DNA from: an uncultured Lachnospiraceae bacterium
GTDB taxonomy: Bacteria; Bacillota; Clostridia; Lachnospirales; Lachnospiraceae
Assembly: GCA_944383765.1 (NCBI GenBank)
Contig: CALWQT010000019.1
Location: forward strand, 1 to 34,207
DNA: 34,207 bases
Direction: 5' to 3'
Below are positions 25,399 to 33,316 of this stretch, in pieces; position 1 is the stretch's first letter; each line of letters opens with the position of its first letter. The notes under the pieces were generated by a model, which was given only the letters and a program-made list of their open reading frames with translations, ran no database searches and had not been told where the DNA came from. The translations under genes were made by a program, and so were the position numbers.

Positions 25399-27516
25399 TT
25401 ACACCTCAAACAGCAGATCGCCGTAAGAAGGCATCGGCCAAAGGTCTTTATCCACAATTCTTTCCAGGCTGTCTACCGGACGTCTCAGTTCTTCCATTGC
25501 AGGTACAAGACGATGACGGCAGGCCAGCGCCCGTTCCTTCGCATCTTTGATTCCCTTCAGTTCTTCCTGGAGAACCACTAACTTGGAATGAGAAGTTTTA
25601 ATCTCCGCCAGGCGGGCTGATGCCTCCAAAAGCAGATCTTTCTGTACACTGATATCTGCTTCCGGACATACAGACGACACTTTTCCAATGGAATCCGCAA
25701 GCCTTGTGGTATAGCGGATAATCGCCGGAATAATCTGTTTGCCGGCAATGTTGGTCATAGTCAATGCCTCAATGTGTATGATCTTGGAATAGGAATCATA
25801 CTCCACCTCTGCCCTGGATTCCAGCTCTGCCCTGGTGTATACCTGGAAATTTTCAAACAATTTCACTGCCTTTTCCGTAACCAGTGCCGGTATGGCATCT
25901 ACCATACAGGTAATGTTAGGAAGCCCTCTTCTGGCTGCTTCCTCGACCCATGCCTTCGAGTATCCATTTCCATTGAAAATAATCCGTCTGTGCTCCATAA
26001 ACAGTCTCTTGATCATATCGTGAACTGCTATCTGGAAATCTTCTGCTTTTTCCAGTTCATCAGCCGCTTCCTGGAAAGCCTCTGCCACGATGGTATTCAG
26101 TACTACGTTGGAGGGAGCGACGGAGTCGGAAGAGCCTACCATACGGAATTCAAATTTATTATTAGTAAATGCAAACGGTGAGGTCCGGTTCCGGTCCGTT
26201 ACGTCCTGATCCAGATCCGGCAGCATGGCAACACCGGTTTTTAACGTTCCGCCCTGTTTGGAGTGAGTTGCCTCTCCTGTATCGCACAGCTGGTTGATCA
26301 CATCTTCCAGCTGGTCTCCCAGGAATACAGATATGATAGCCGGCGGCGCTTCATTACCGCCTAAACGGGAATCATTTCCCACATCAGACGCCGACTCCCG
26401 AAGCAGGTCCGCATGAACATCAACCGCCTTCAGGATACATGCCAGCACCAGCAAAAACTGGACATTCTCATGAGGAGTATCCCCCGGATTCAGCAGGTTA
26501 ATGCCATCATCGGTGGTGAGGGACCAGTTATTATGTTTTCCGGATCCGTTTACCCCGGCAAAAGGCTTCTCATGAAGCAGACAGGTCATACCATGGCGCC
26601 CAGCCACTTTCTTCAAGGTTTCCATGATCATCTGGTTATGGTCAACCGCCAGATTTGCCTGAGCATAAATAGGAGCCAGCTCATGCTGGGCCGGAGCCGC
26701 CTCATTGTGCTGAGTCTTGGCCGTCACGCCCAGTTTCCACAATTCCCGGTTCACTTCATTCATAAAGGAACCGATTCTTTCCCGGATCGCTCCATAATAG
26801 TGGTCGTCCAGTTCCTGACCCTTGGGAGGCATTGCCCCAAACAAGGTACGTCCCGTGTAGATCAGGTCTTTCCGTTTCAGGTATTTTTCCCTGTCTACCA
26901 GAAAATACTCCTGTTCCGCCCCCACAGAAGGCGTTACCCGGGAAGATGTGGTATTTCCAAACAGACGCAGGATCCTTACTGCCTGCTTATCGATTGCCTG
27001 CATGGAGCGGAGAAGGGGAGTCTTTTCATCCAGCGCTTCCCCTTTATAAGAGCAGAAAGCTGTGGGAATACAGAGTGTTACCCCAATCGCATCTTCCCGC
27101 AGGAATGCAGGAGATGTACAGTCCCATGCCGTATACCCCCTTGCCTCAAATGTGGCACGCAGTCCTCCGGACGGAAACGATGACGCATCCGCTTCTCCCT
27201 TTATCAGTTCTTTTCCTGAAAACTCCATGATCACTTTTCCATCCTGTCCGGGTGCAGAGATAAAAGAATCATGTTTTTCTGCCGTGATTCCGGTCAGCGG
27301 CTGGAACCAATGGGTATAATGGGTTGCTCCTCTCTCGATCGCCCAGTCTTTCATGGCATGAGCCACTACATCCGCAATGGATGGGTCAAGTTCTTTCCCG
27401 TTCTCTATCGTCTGTTTCAGCTTTTTAAATACATTCTTGGGAAGGCGTTCTCTCATCACGCTCTCGTTAAACACATTCTTTCCAAATACTTCCGATATGT
27501 TTACCAGTTCACTCAT
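25399..27516 (-). CDS. glnN: Glutamine synthetase type III
   Basis: GSIII makes glutamine from glutamate, ammonia and ATP. At 705 residues it is the large type (GSI is about 450). Seen: N-terminal [38 protein letters not shown], the [21 protein letters not shown] block, [39 protein letters not shown] (ATP/Glu site) and the C-terminal [21 protein letters not shown], all diagnostic of GSIII. Bacteroides and many Clostridia use this type. AAGGAG lies 11 bases before the ATG; spacing is long but the family N-terminus agrees. No GlnR or PII gene is adjacent. Confidence 0.96.
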   Translation of the reverse strand: MSELVNISEVFGKNVFNESVMRERLPKNVFKKLKQTIENGKELDPSIADVVAHAMKDWAIERGATHYTHWFQPLTGITAEKHDSFISAPGQDGKVIMEFSGKELIKGEADASSFPSGGLRATFEARGYTAWDCTSPAFLREDAIGVTLCIPTAFCSYKGEALDEKTPLLRSMQAIDKQAVRILRLFGNTTSSRVTPSVGAEQEYFLVDREKYLKRKDLIYTGRTLFGAMPPKGQELDDHYYGAIRERIGSFMNEVNRELWKLGVTAKTQHNEAAPAQHELAPIYAQANLAVDHNQMIMETLKKVAGRHGMTCLLHEKPFAGVNGSGKHNNWSLTTDDGINLLNPGDTPHENVQFLLVLACILKAVDVHADLLRESASDVGNDSRLGGNEAPPAIISVFLGDQLEDVINQLCDTGEATHSKQGGTLKTGVAMLPDLDQDVTDRNRTSPFAFTNNKFEFRMVGSSDSVAPSNVVLNTIVAEAFQEAADELEKAEDFQIAVHDMIKRLFMEHRRIIFNGNGYSKAWVEEAARRGLPNITCMVDAIPALVTEKAVKLFENFQVYTRAELESRAEVEYDSYSKIIHIEALTMTNIAGKQIIPAIIRYTTRLADSIGKVSSVCPEADISVQKDLLLEASARLAEIKTSHSKLVVLQEELKGIKDAKERALACRHRLVPAMEELRRPVDSLERIVDKDLWPMPSYGDLLFEV

Positions 27517-27543
27517 TCCTTTTCAATCTCCTTTTCAAGGAAA

Positions 27544-27573
27544 CGGCGCCCCTCCCTTCCGGGAAGAACGCCG
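27544..27573 (-). terminator. Possible weak terminator between fba and glnN
   Basis: CGGCG/CGCCG outer arms enclose a CTTCCC/GGGAAG-like inner stem, followed on the minus strand only by TTT. It may end fba transcripts partly, or be part of the glnN leader. Confidence 0.45.
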
Positions 27574-27598
27574 CTGTTCTTCAGAATCTTTCTCAATC

Positions 27599-28462
27599 TC
27601 AGGCTTTTCCAACGGAGCCAAACAGTTCCATTTTCTCTTTTACTGTCTGTTTGATTGCTTCTGCACCGGGTGCCAGAAGTTTACGAGGATCAAATCCCTT
27701 GCCTTCCAGGTCTTTACCGGCTTCAATGTATTTTCTTGTTGCTTCTGCAAAGGACAACTGACACTCTGTGTTTACGTTGATCTTTGCTACGCCCAGGCTG
27801 ATTGCTTTTTTGATCATATCCTCCGGAATACCGGTACCGCCATGAAGTACCAGAGGCATATCGCCAACTGCTTCCTTAATGGATTCCAGAACATCGAAAC
27901 GAAGTCCCGGCCAGTTCTCCGGATATTTTCCATGAATATTTCCGATACCTGCTGCCAGCATGGTCACGCCCAGATCTGCGATCATCTTGCATTCTGCCGG
28001 ATCTGCACACTCGCCCAAGCCTACAACACCGTCTTCTTCGCCACCGATGGAGCCTACTTCTGCTTCCAGGGAAATTCCCTTTTCTGCACAGGCTTTGATC
28101 AGTTCTCTGGTCTTTTCCACATTTTCTTCGATGGAATAATGGGAACCATCAAACATGATGGAAGAGAAACCAGCTTCGATACATTTATAGCAACCTTCAT
28201 AGCTGCCGTGATCCAGGTGAAGAGCTACGGGAACTGTAATATTCAGTTCTTCGATCATTGCCTTAACCATAGCGGATACGGTCTTAAACCCTGTCATGTA
28301 CTTTCCTGCGCCTTCGGATACGCCCAGGATAACCGGGGATTTTAATTCTTCAGCGGTCAGCAGAACAGACTTTGTCCATTCCAGGTTGTTGATATTGAAC
28401 TGTCCAACTGCGTATTTTCCGTCTCTTGCCTTGGCAAGCATTTCTTTTGCTGAAACTAACAT
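27599..28462 (-). CDS. fba: Class II fructose-bisphosphate aldolase
   Basis: A zinc-dependent aldolase splitting fructose-1,6-bisphosphate to glyceraldehyde-3-phosphate and dihydroxyacetone phosphate in glycolysis. The 287 residues include AVGQFNINNLEW, the zinc/active-site LHLDHG, FDGSH, LEAEVGSIGGEEDG, GIGNIHGKY (zinc His) and LHGGTGIPEDMI (zinc His), followed by AKINVNTE. Closely related tagatose-bisphosphate aldolases cannot be excluded. GGAGG lies 9 bases before ATG 28462; a TTG two codons earlier is too close. An extended -10 precedes it. Confidence 0.95.
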   Translation of the reverse strand: MLVSAKEMLAKARDGKYAVGQFNINNLEWTKSVLLTAEELKSPVILGVSEGAGKYMTGFKTVSAMVKAMIEELNITVPVALHLDHGSYEGCYKCIEAGFSSIMFDGSHYSIEENVEKTRELIKACAEKGISLEAEVGSIGGEEDGVVGLGECADPAECKMIADLGVTMLAAGIGNIHGKYPENWPGLRFDVLESIKEAVGDMPLVLHGGTGIPEDMIKKAISLGVAKINVNTECQLSFAEATRKYIEAGKDLEGKGFDPRKLLAPGAEAIKQTVKEKMELFGSVGKA

Positions 28463-28509
28463 GATCAAATACCTCCAATATATAGAATCATTGATATTTC
28501 CTGCCGCAT

Positions 28510-28515
28510 ATCATA
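28510..28515 (-). promoter_or_regulatory. Extended -10 promoter of fba
   Basis: TGG then TATGAT on the minus strand (28515-28510), about 48 bases before the ATG; -35 poor. Confidence 0.5.
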
Positions 28516-28557
28516 CCACACTTTTCCCTTTTTGGGAAGGGGAGAAGCAGATTTTTC

Positions 28558-30051
28558 TCAGCAGCCCAGTATTCCGGCAACCTGTTTTTCCATATCTGCC
28601 ACATCACATTCTGCTGTATGGCGTATGGGCGCCGTACGAATTTCTTCCACTGCCTTAGGGACTGCCATGCCTGACACCCGGGCCAGTTCATCCACTACAT
28701 CAAATTCACTTTCCCCGTTCTCCGGCGCTTTACCGGTGATGGCCTTTAATACACTTCCGGAAAATTTGTATGGACTGGCCGTGGATACGATCAGCATTTT
28801 TCCATGGTCTCCGCTTTCCTTCCGGTATTTCCCGCTCACTGCCGCTGCCACACCCGTGTGAGTATCGATCAGATAGCCATGCTTGACAAACAGATCGCGT
28901 ATGGTTTCCTCATTCTCTGTTTCATCCGCATAACCTCCCCAGAACTCTTTCATTCTCTGTCTCATGGCATCGGTAACCGTGTATTTTCCTGTATCTGCCA
29001 GTTCTTTCATCAGGCCTGCCGTCTTTTCTCCGTCACAGCCGGTGCTGAGGTAGATCAGGCGCTCCAGATTGCTGGATACCAGGATATCCATGGACGGTGA
29101 GGATGTCAGGATAAACGGACGGTTTCTGTCATATGTTCCCGTTGTGAAGAAGTCATAAAGGACCTTATTGTCATTAGAAGCACAGATCAGCCTGCCAATA
29201 GGGATACCCATCTCCCTGGCAAAATAGGCCGCCAGGATATTTCCGAAATTTCCGGTGGGTACGGTCACATTCAACGGTTCTCCCTGCTGCAGTTCTCCAT
29301 TCCCCACCAGCTTTGCATAGGCATAAACATAATATGCCACCTGGGGGATCAGCCTGCCAATATTGATGGAATTGGCTGAGGAAAGCTGATATCCTTTTTC
29401 CGCCAGCCTTTTTCCAAACTCCTGGTCTCCAAAAATCTTCTTTACTCCTGTCTGGGCATCATCAAAGTTCCCATGAATGGCCACTACAGCTGTATTTTCC
29501 CCTTTCTGGGTCACCATCTGCAGTTCCTGTATCCGGCTGACTCCTCCTTTGGGATAAAAAACAATGATCCTGGTGCCCGGCACGTCAGCAAAACCTGCCA
29601 TGGCCGCCTTTCCCGTATCACCGGAAGTAGCCGCCAAAATCACGATCTCATTTTCCACTCCGTTTTTTCTGGCAGAAATCGTCATCAGATGAGGCAGGAT
29701 AGACAAAGCCATATCTTTAAATGCAATGGTACTGCCATGGTACAGTTCCAGGAAATAGTCGCCGCCCGCTTTAGAAAGAACCGCAATTTCTTCTGTATCG
29801 AATTTCTCATCATAAGCCCTGGAAATGCAGCCCTTCAGTTCTTCTTCCGTAAAATCAGTAAAATACCGCTTCATCACTTCATAAGCAGTCTCCTGGTAAG
29901 TCATAGCTGCCAGTTTTTCCACAGGAATATCCAATACCGGAATCTCCACCGGCATGAACAATCCTCCGTCATCTGACAGCCCTTTTAAAATTGCCTGAGA
30001 AGCTGTCAGCCCTTTCTCTCCTCCTCTGGTACTCTGATACAGCAAATTCAT
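28558..30051 (-). CDS. thrC: Threonine synthase
   Basis: ThrC converts O-phosphohomoserine to threonine with pyridoxal phosphate. From ATG 30051 it has 497 residues, normal for this type: MNLLYQSTRGG, GLSDDGGLFMP, the PLP lysine in STIAFKDMAL (K112), ILAATSGDTGKAAMAGFAD (phosphate loop), GNFGNILAAYFAREMGIP, and TGVAAAV near the end. The open frame extends 37 codons upstream, but GGGAG before the internal ATG and the family N-terminus fix the start. It has its own promoter, back-to-back with that of sfsA. No hom or thrB is next to it. Confidence 0.95.
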   Translation of the reverse strand: MNLLYQSTRGGEKGLTASQAILKGLSDDGGLFMPVEIPVLDIPVEKLAAMTYQETAYEVMKRYFTDFTEEELKGCISRAYDEKFDTEEIAVLSKAGGDYFLELYHGSTIAFKDMALSILPHLMTISARKNGVENEIVILAATSGDTGKAAMAGFADVPGTRIIVFYPKGGVSRIQELQMVTQKGENTAVVAIHGNFDDAQTGVKKIFGDQEFGKRLAEKGYQLSSANSINIGRLIPQVAYYVYAYAKLVGNGELQQGEPLNVTVPTGNFGNILAAYFAREMGIPIGRLICASNDNKVLYDFFTTGTYDRNRPFILTSSPSMDILVSSNLERLIYLSTGCDGEKTAGLMKELADTGKYTVTDAMRQRMKEFWGGYADETENEETIRDLFVKHGYLIDTHTGVAAAVSGKYRKESGDHGKMLIVSTASPYKFSGSVLKAITGKAPENGESEFDVVDELARVSGMAVPKAVEEIRTAPIRHTAECDVADMEKQVAGILGC

Positions 30052-30133
30052 GATCTTCTCCCGTCCTTCCTCATGCTTGTTCCATGCCATCTGATAAATC
30101 CTGGCATTACGTTCCGGCAATAAATTTGTCCCA

Positions 30134-30162
30134 ATTTTAGCACACTTTCCCTTGGCATACAA
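30134..30162 (-). promoter_or_regulatory. Promoter of thrC
   Basis: TTGTAT (30162-30157), 17 bases, TAAAAT with upstream TGC (30139-30134) on the minus strand. Its -35 touches the -35 of the sfsA promoter at base 30157. Confidence 0.65.
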
Positions 30163-30180
30163 CCTGTTTTCGGGTAGAAT
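30152..30180 (+). promoter_or_regulatory. Promoter of sfsA
   Basis: TTGGCA (30152-30157), 17 bases, TAGAAT (30175-30180), 22 bases before the ATG. Confidence 0.7.
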
Positions 30181-30202
30181 CTTTCTCAGAAGGAGGTCTT
30201 GT

Positions 30203-30904
30203 ATGATCTATTCCAACATTGAAACCGGTATTTTTTTATCCCGCCCTAACCGTTTTACCGCCGAAATATCCATAGATGGAATCCGCCGTATCTGCCATGT
30301 GAAAAACACAGGCAGATGCCGGGAACTGCTGGTCCCCGGTGCCCAGGTACTGGTCCAGTTTCATCCAGACGCTGCGGTCCTGGGAAGAAAAACGGAATAT
30401 TCCCTGATCGCTGTATACAAAAACGGAATCCTGATCAACATGGACTCCCAGGCTCCCAACCAGGCAGCCCGGGAATGGCTTTCCAGGTATCCGGATATTC
30501 AGCAGATCCGCCAGGAAGTAACCTGGGGAAATTCCCGTTTTGACCTGGCGTTTATGGAAAACGGCCAAACCGGCTACATAGAAGTAAAAGGCGTAACCCT
30601 GGAAGCTGACGGAATCGCCCGTTTTCCTGATGCTCCCACATTGAGAGGGCTCAAACATATACGGGAACTGACCCATATGGCAAAAGAACAAATGGATGTT
30701 TCTATCATATTTGTGATCCAGATGAAAGGAGTATCCCGGTTTGAACCGAATATGGCAACCCAGCCGGAATTTGGCATGGCACTTTCTGAGGCAGCTGAGG
30801 CAGGAGTAAAGATCCTGGCCTTTGACTGTACCGTATCTCACGATGCTGTCAGCCGCACTCTGTCTCTGCACATGGATCAGCCTGTACCTGTATCTCTCCC
30901 CTGA
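30203..30904 (+). CDS. sfsA: SfsA family protein
   Basis: A 233-residue SfsA protein. First linked to maltose use in E. coli as a DNA-binding protein; the fold has an OB-like N-terminal domain and a restriction-enzyme-like C-terminal domain. Seen: NRFTAEISIDG, HVKNTGRCRELLVPGA, RFDLAF, the nuclease-like IEVKGVTLE, and FPDAPTLRGLKHIREL. True role in the cell is not settled. AAGGAGG six bases before ATG 30203 sets the start; an upstream in-frame ATG lies within the promoter. Followed by feoA on the same strand. Confidence 0.93.
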   Translation: MIYSNIETGIFLSRPNRFTAEISIDGIRRICHVKNTGRCRELLVPGAQVLVQFHPDAAVLGRKTEYSLIAVYKNGILINMDSQAPNQAAREWLSRYPDIQQIRQEVTWGNSRFDLAFMENGQTGYIEVKGVTLEADGIARFPDAPTLRGLKHIRELTHMAKEQMDVSIIFVIQMKGVSRFEPNMATQPEFGMALSEAAEAGVKILAFDCTVSHDAVSRTLSLHMDQPVPVSLP

Positions 30905-30965
30905 ACCATTCTCTGCCTGTTCGCATACTATATACATAAAGGACTTTGTCTGCGGTGAATGTTTC

Positions 30966-31211
30966 ATGGTGATTCCATTAAATCATATATCTTCAGGAAT
31001 AAAAGCCCAGGTTGTCTGGATAGCCAGTGAAGACAGTATGGCGTCCAGGCTCAGCGACTTAGGCTTTATTCCCGGTGAGATCATCTCCTGCGTCCTTCCA
31101 GGACGCAAAAACGGTATGCGGGCCTATCTTGTCCGGAACACCGTTATTGCCCTTCGCAATTCCACTGCTATGGAAATTTTTGTAAAACCGCTTTCCCAGG
31201 AAGATTCCTGA
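30966..31211 (+). CDS. feoA: FeoA-domain protein
   Basis: A small SH3-like cytoplasmic protein of 81 residues that supports the ferrous iron permease FeoB. Seen: SRLSDLGFIPGEIISCVLPGRKNGMRAYLVRNTVIALRNSTAMEI (split here: RLSDLGFIPGE, then RNTVIALRNSTA). The ATG at 30966 with GGTGA seven bases before it is used; the longer frame overlaps sfsA. Normally feoB would follow directly. Here a peptidase gene on the opposite strand comes first and feoB is a fragment, so iron uptake through this locus is probably lost. Confidence 0.88.
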   Translation: MVIPLNHISSGIKAQVVWIASEDSMASRLSDLGFIPGEIISCVLPGRKNGMRAYLVRNTVIALRNSTAMEIFVKPLSQEDS

Positions 31212-31247
31212 AAAAAGGGGAGGCCAGCAACTGGCCCCCTCCTTTTT
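31211..31247. terminator. Bidirectional terminator between feoA and the M15 peptidase
   Basis: GGCCAG/CTGGCC core with a 3-base loop, extended by imperfect G/C pairs, A-run on the left and TTTTT on the right. Serves feoA (plus) and the converging M15 gene (minus). Confidence 0.75.
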
Positions 31248-31258
31248 CATGCTGTCCT

Positions 31259-31975
31259 CTATGCTCCTGGCTTAATCGGTGAGGACGTTTCCATCTCCCC
31301 TCCTTCCAGGAAATGATAAAGCTTCCCATCTATGGTCTGTCTGCCTGTAGCCATTTTTCCGCATACTCCCAGATAATACCAGTTCCCTTTATAAGAAACC
31401 CATGTCTTTTCCACTGCATATCCCTGCTGATCAAACCAATACCAGCAGCCATCGATCAGTTCCCAGTCACTTTTCGTGTCATTACCGTCTCCTCTCCTGT
31501 GCTGCCAGCCTTTTCCGTCAAATCTCCATCCTCCTGCCGGCCAGGTCCTGATAAAACGCTCAGGAGTACCATATTTACTTTTTAATACAGACGGGGTCGA
31601 TCCCCAATCCGGGAGCTGAAAATGAGGTTTATCCACAATCGATTTCCAATCTCCTCCCCATTCCAGGCCACATTTCTTTCCTACCTGCCCCACTTTTGCA
31701 AAAAATCCATCTCCATCTTCATAAGCTCCCCGTCCATCATTTCTGTAAAAATCAAACGCCACTCCCCACTGATGCATGGAGGAATAGGTCGTCCCTTTCG
31801 CTTTCGTAACAATCCGCCCCGGCTCAGTCCTGCCTTTGGCATATAATTTGTTCTGCTCCTCCACAGTTCTCAGACATTCCCCTATTCCAATGGGCAATCC
31901 CTGTTCTTTGCAGACTGCATACATTTCTTTCAGCTTTTTCCGCAACATGGGATGAAGCTGGTTAATTTCCCTCAT
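31259..31975 (-). CDS. M15 endolysin-like peptidase with wall-binding repeats
   Basis: A 238-residue peptidase of the VanY/CwlK (M15) group, which cuts peptide cross-links such as L-Ala-D-Glu or D-Ala-D-Ala. Seen: ECLRTVEEQNKLYAKGRT, SMHQWGVAFDF (zinc H68, D75), GLEWGGDW and KPHFQ (zinc H118). From about 150 on there are wall-binding repeats (DGCWYWFDQQGYAVEKTW, GNWYYLGVCGKM). No signal peptide, as in phage endolysins that need a holin. AAAGGAG eight bases before ATG 31975 sets the start; a GTG three codons upstream is not favoured. It is alone between feoA and the feoB fragment, on the other strand, so it was inserted there. Confidence 0.87.
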   Translation of the reverse strand: MREINQLHPMLRKKLKEMYAVCKEQGLPIGIGECLRTVEEQNKLYAKGRTEPGRIVTKAKGTTYSSMHQWGVAFDFYRNDGRGAYEDGDGFFAKVGQVGKKCGLEWGGDWKSIVDKPHFQLPDWGSTPSVLKSKYGTPERFIRTWPAGGWRFDGKGWQHRRGDGNDTKSDWELIDGCWYWFDQQGYAVEKTWVSYKGNWYYLGVCGKMATGRQTIDGKLYHFLEGGEMETSSPIKPGA

Positions 31976-32081
31976 AATGAGCACTCCTTTTCTTTTTCCT
32001 TCTCTTTATCTTATGCGGCACACCTCAAGGTTGTCCCCCGCATATTTAAGAATATAAGGCTTTAACCGTTTGGAGAGATAT

Positions 32082-32186
32082 ATGGACGAAAAACGAGTCA
32101 TTACTGCCCTGGCAGGAAATCCTAACGTGGGAAAAAGTACCATATTCAACGGACTTACCGGTATGCGGCAGCATACCGGTAACTGA
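32082..32186 (+). pseudogene. feoB: feoB, N-terminal fragment cut by integration
   Basis: A good ribosome site (GGAGAGATAT) and ATG start [20 protein letters not shown], followed by [14 protein letters not shown], then stop. This is the start of the G domain of the ferrous iron transporter FeoB, G1 motif GNPNVGKST, whose next residues should be WPGKTV. After the Asn codon the frame meets TGA and the similarity ends. The fragment is 34 residues of a protein of about 700. The break lies at the edge of phage lysis genes, so integration is the likely cause, with the rest of feoB expected beyond the other prophage end. Confidence 0.8.
32157..32180. repeat. Perfect inverted repeat at the feoB break, candidate attachment core
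   Basis: Ten-base perfect arms ACCGGTATGC (32157-32166) and GCATACCGGT (32171-32180) around GGCA. They encode feoB codons for TGMRQHTG, so they belong to the host gene, and the host similarity ends about 3-5 bases beyond. Symmetry at the crossover fits a site-specific recombinase target. Confidence 0.5.
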
Positions 32187-32210
32187 AATTATCGGTAAAA
32201 CTTATATACT

Positions 32211-32249
32211 ATTTTATAAAGAAGCCGGAGAAGAAATCTCCAGCTTCTT
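32211..32249 (-). terminator. Terminator after the phage endolysin
   Basis: Thirteen-base arms 32219-32231 and 32237-32249 with one non-Watson-Crick pair, then TTTATAAAAT on the minus strand, 7 bases after the endolysin stop. It stops late phage transcripts before the feoB fragment. Confidence 0.75.
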
Positions 32250-32255
32250 CCTTAA

Positions 32256-33023
32256 CTAAAATATATACTTATGGCCATCGAAGTCGTATTGTTCAGCAAT
32301 CTTCAGCACGCCACGTTCGTCTGTAATCATGCACTGTCCTTCATGCGCTCCTTCTGGGCACAGGAAAAACCATTCTCCCGCCGGATCCTGCTGATAGCCA
32401 GTGATCATATATCCCTCACTATCAAAAAGATACCAGCCGGAAGAACCCGTGGTCTGTTCGGTCAGCCAGTACCATCCATTCTTCGCAAAAGAGCCGTCTG
32501 CATACTGATACCACCAACGCTTGCCATCTGCTGCGCCTTTGAATCCTTCAGTATATACCGGTTCCTGGCTATAATCAATATCACACAGTTTCAGTACCTT
32601 TTGCCATGCCGTAGCAGATACTTTGCTCTTAATCGTGCCGTAGTCGATTCCTTTCGCCTCGATGCAATAGCCATCACCGATATAGATTCCGATATGGCCG
32701 GGCTTCCACAATGCCCATCCAATCATACTCTCATTCAGCGCACCGATTGCCACTCTCTGATCTGCGGTATCATGGTAGTTGTAGCTGCCACGTAACACGC
32801 CGGTGTACCAGCTGATCAGGCCGGAACAGTCCGTGCAGTGCTGCCCGATAAATTTACGAGCCTTGTTGACGTAGGTACTGGTAAACATAGATGGATTCTG
32901 CTTTTTGAGGATCTGTATCCGCTCCTCTGTCATTACCTCCCCCTTTGCTCCATAAACATATGGTGTACCTACCTTGCTTTTGCAAAATTCAATCATACCT
33001 TTTACTTTTCTTTTATCACTCAT
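32256..33023 (-). CDS. Phage NlpC/P60 endolysin with wall-binding repeats
   Basis: A 255-residue endolysin. The N-terminal NlpC/P60-type peptidase has KSKVGTPYVYGAKGE, the catalytic cysteine in TDCSGLISW (C66) and the histidine in KPGHIGIYIGDG (H110). The C-terminal part from about 150 has wall-binding repeats (KRWWYQYADGSFAKNGW, SGWYLFDSEGYMITGY). It would cut stem peptides at the end of the phage cycle. No signal peptide. An ATG four codons upstream lies on the ribosome site GGAGGTAAC itself, so ATG 33023 is used. The leader contains competing hairpins. Its binding module differs from that of the M15 enzyme, so they are not duplicates. Confidence 0.88.
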   Translation of the reverse strand: MSDKRKVKGMIEFCKSKVGTPYVYGAKGEVMTEERIQILKKQNPSMFTSTYVNKARKFIGQHCTDCSGLISWYTGVLRGSYNYHDTADQRVAIGALNESMIGWALWKPGHIGIYIGDGYCIEAKGIDYGTIKSKVSATAWQKVLKLCDIDYSQEPVYTEGFKGAADGKRWWYQYADGSFAKNGWYWLTEQTTGSSGWYLFDSEGYMITGYQQDPAGEWFFLCPEGAHEGQCMITDERGVLKIAEQYDFDGHKYIF

Positions 33024-33037
33024 TGTTACCTCCATAT

Positions 33038-33060
33038 AAAAAGCCCGGATTCCTCCGGGC
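33038..33060 (-). terminator. Intrinsic terminator in the endolysin leader
   Basis: GCCCGGA/TCCGGGC perfect arms with a 4-base loop followed by TTTTT on the minus strand, ending 3-4 bases before the endolysin GGAGG. It separates holin from endolysin transcription unless it is bypassed. Confidence 0.8.
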
Positions 33061-33147
33061 TTGCTTGTTGCGATATCGCAATTATTTTTTTGCTGACCTT
33101 TGGCCGCCGGGATACCGCCCGGCCCGGAGATGATGGATCACCTCCTT
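33053..33147 (-). promoter_or_regulatory. Attenuator-like leader of the phage endolysin
   Basis: This leader between the holin stop and the endolysin has, in order on the minus strand, AAGGAGGTGATCC, CTCCGGGC (33129-33122), a GCCGGG/CCCGGC hairpin overlapping it, a 14-base palindrome (33068-33081), and the terminator. CTCCGGGC is complementary to GCCCGGAG (33060-33053), the left arm of the terminator, so an antiterminator fold is possible. Confidence 0.45.
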
Positions 33148-33316
33148 ATTTTTTCTGCGACTGGGTTCCGAAATAAAACCCCACTATCATGGTGAAGATA
33201 GACAGGAACTGTTCACCTGTAATCTCGCCACTGCACGTCAACGCCACAAATCCAGCCGTGAGCGTCAACGTCATAATGGATTTTACGTCGATCAGCTTAG
33301 CTAATCTTTCAAGCAT
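33146..33316 (-). CDS. Putative phage holin / small membrane protein
   Basis: A 56-residue protein with two hydrophobic stretches (about 13-29 SIMTLTLTAGFVALTC and 35-50 EQFLSIFTMIVGFYFG) separated by a short polar turn, and a basic end QSQKK. The size, membrane helices and place just before the endolysin fit a class II holin-like or holin-accessory protein. Similar proteins beginning LAKLIDVKS are, to my memory, common in Clostridia prophages. GGAGAGGAG precedes ATG 33316, which overlaps the stop of the XhlA-like gene by one base; the longer frame is not supported. Confidence 0.65.
   Translation of the reverse strand: MLERLAKLIDVKSIMTLTLTAGFVALTCSGEITGEQFLSIFTMIVGFYFGTQSQKK

Noticed and set aside
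28520..28550. TTCCC/GGGAA hairpin as a thrC terminator
   Set aside because: Short stem and no T tract on either strand.
33023..33035. Start of the phage endolysin at ATG 33035
   Set aside because: This ATG overlaps the ribosome site itself; the next ATG at 33023 has proper spacing.
33132..33150. Similarity to the 16S rRNA 3' end on the plus strand
   Set aside because: Only the 13-base tail matches; there is no rRNA gene. It is an extended ribosome binding site on the minus strand.
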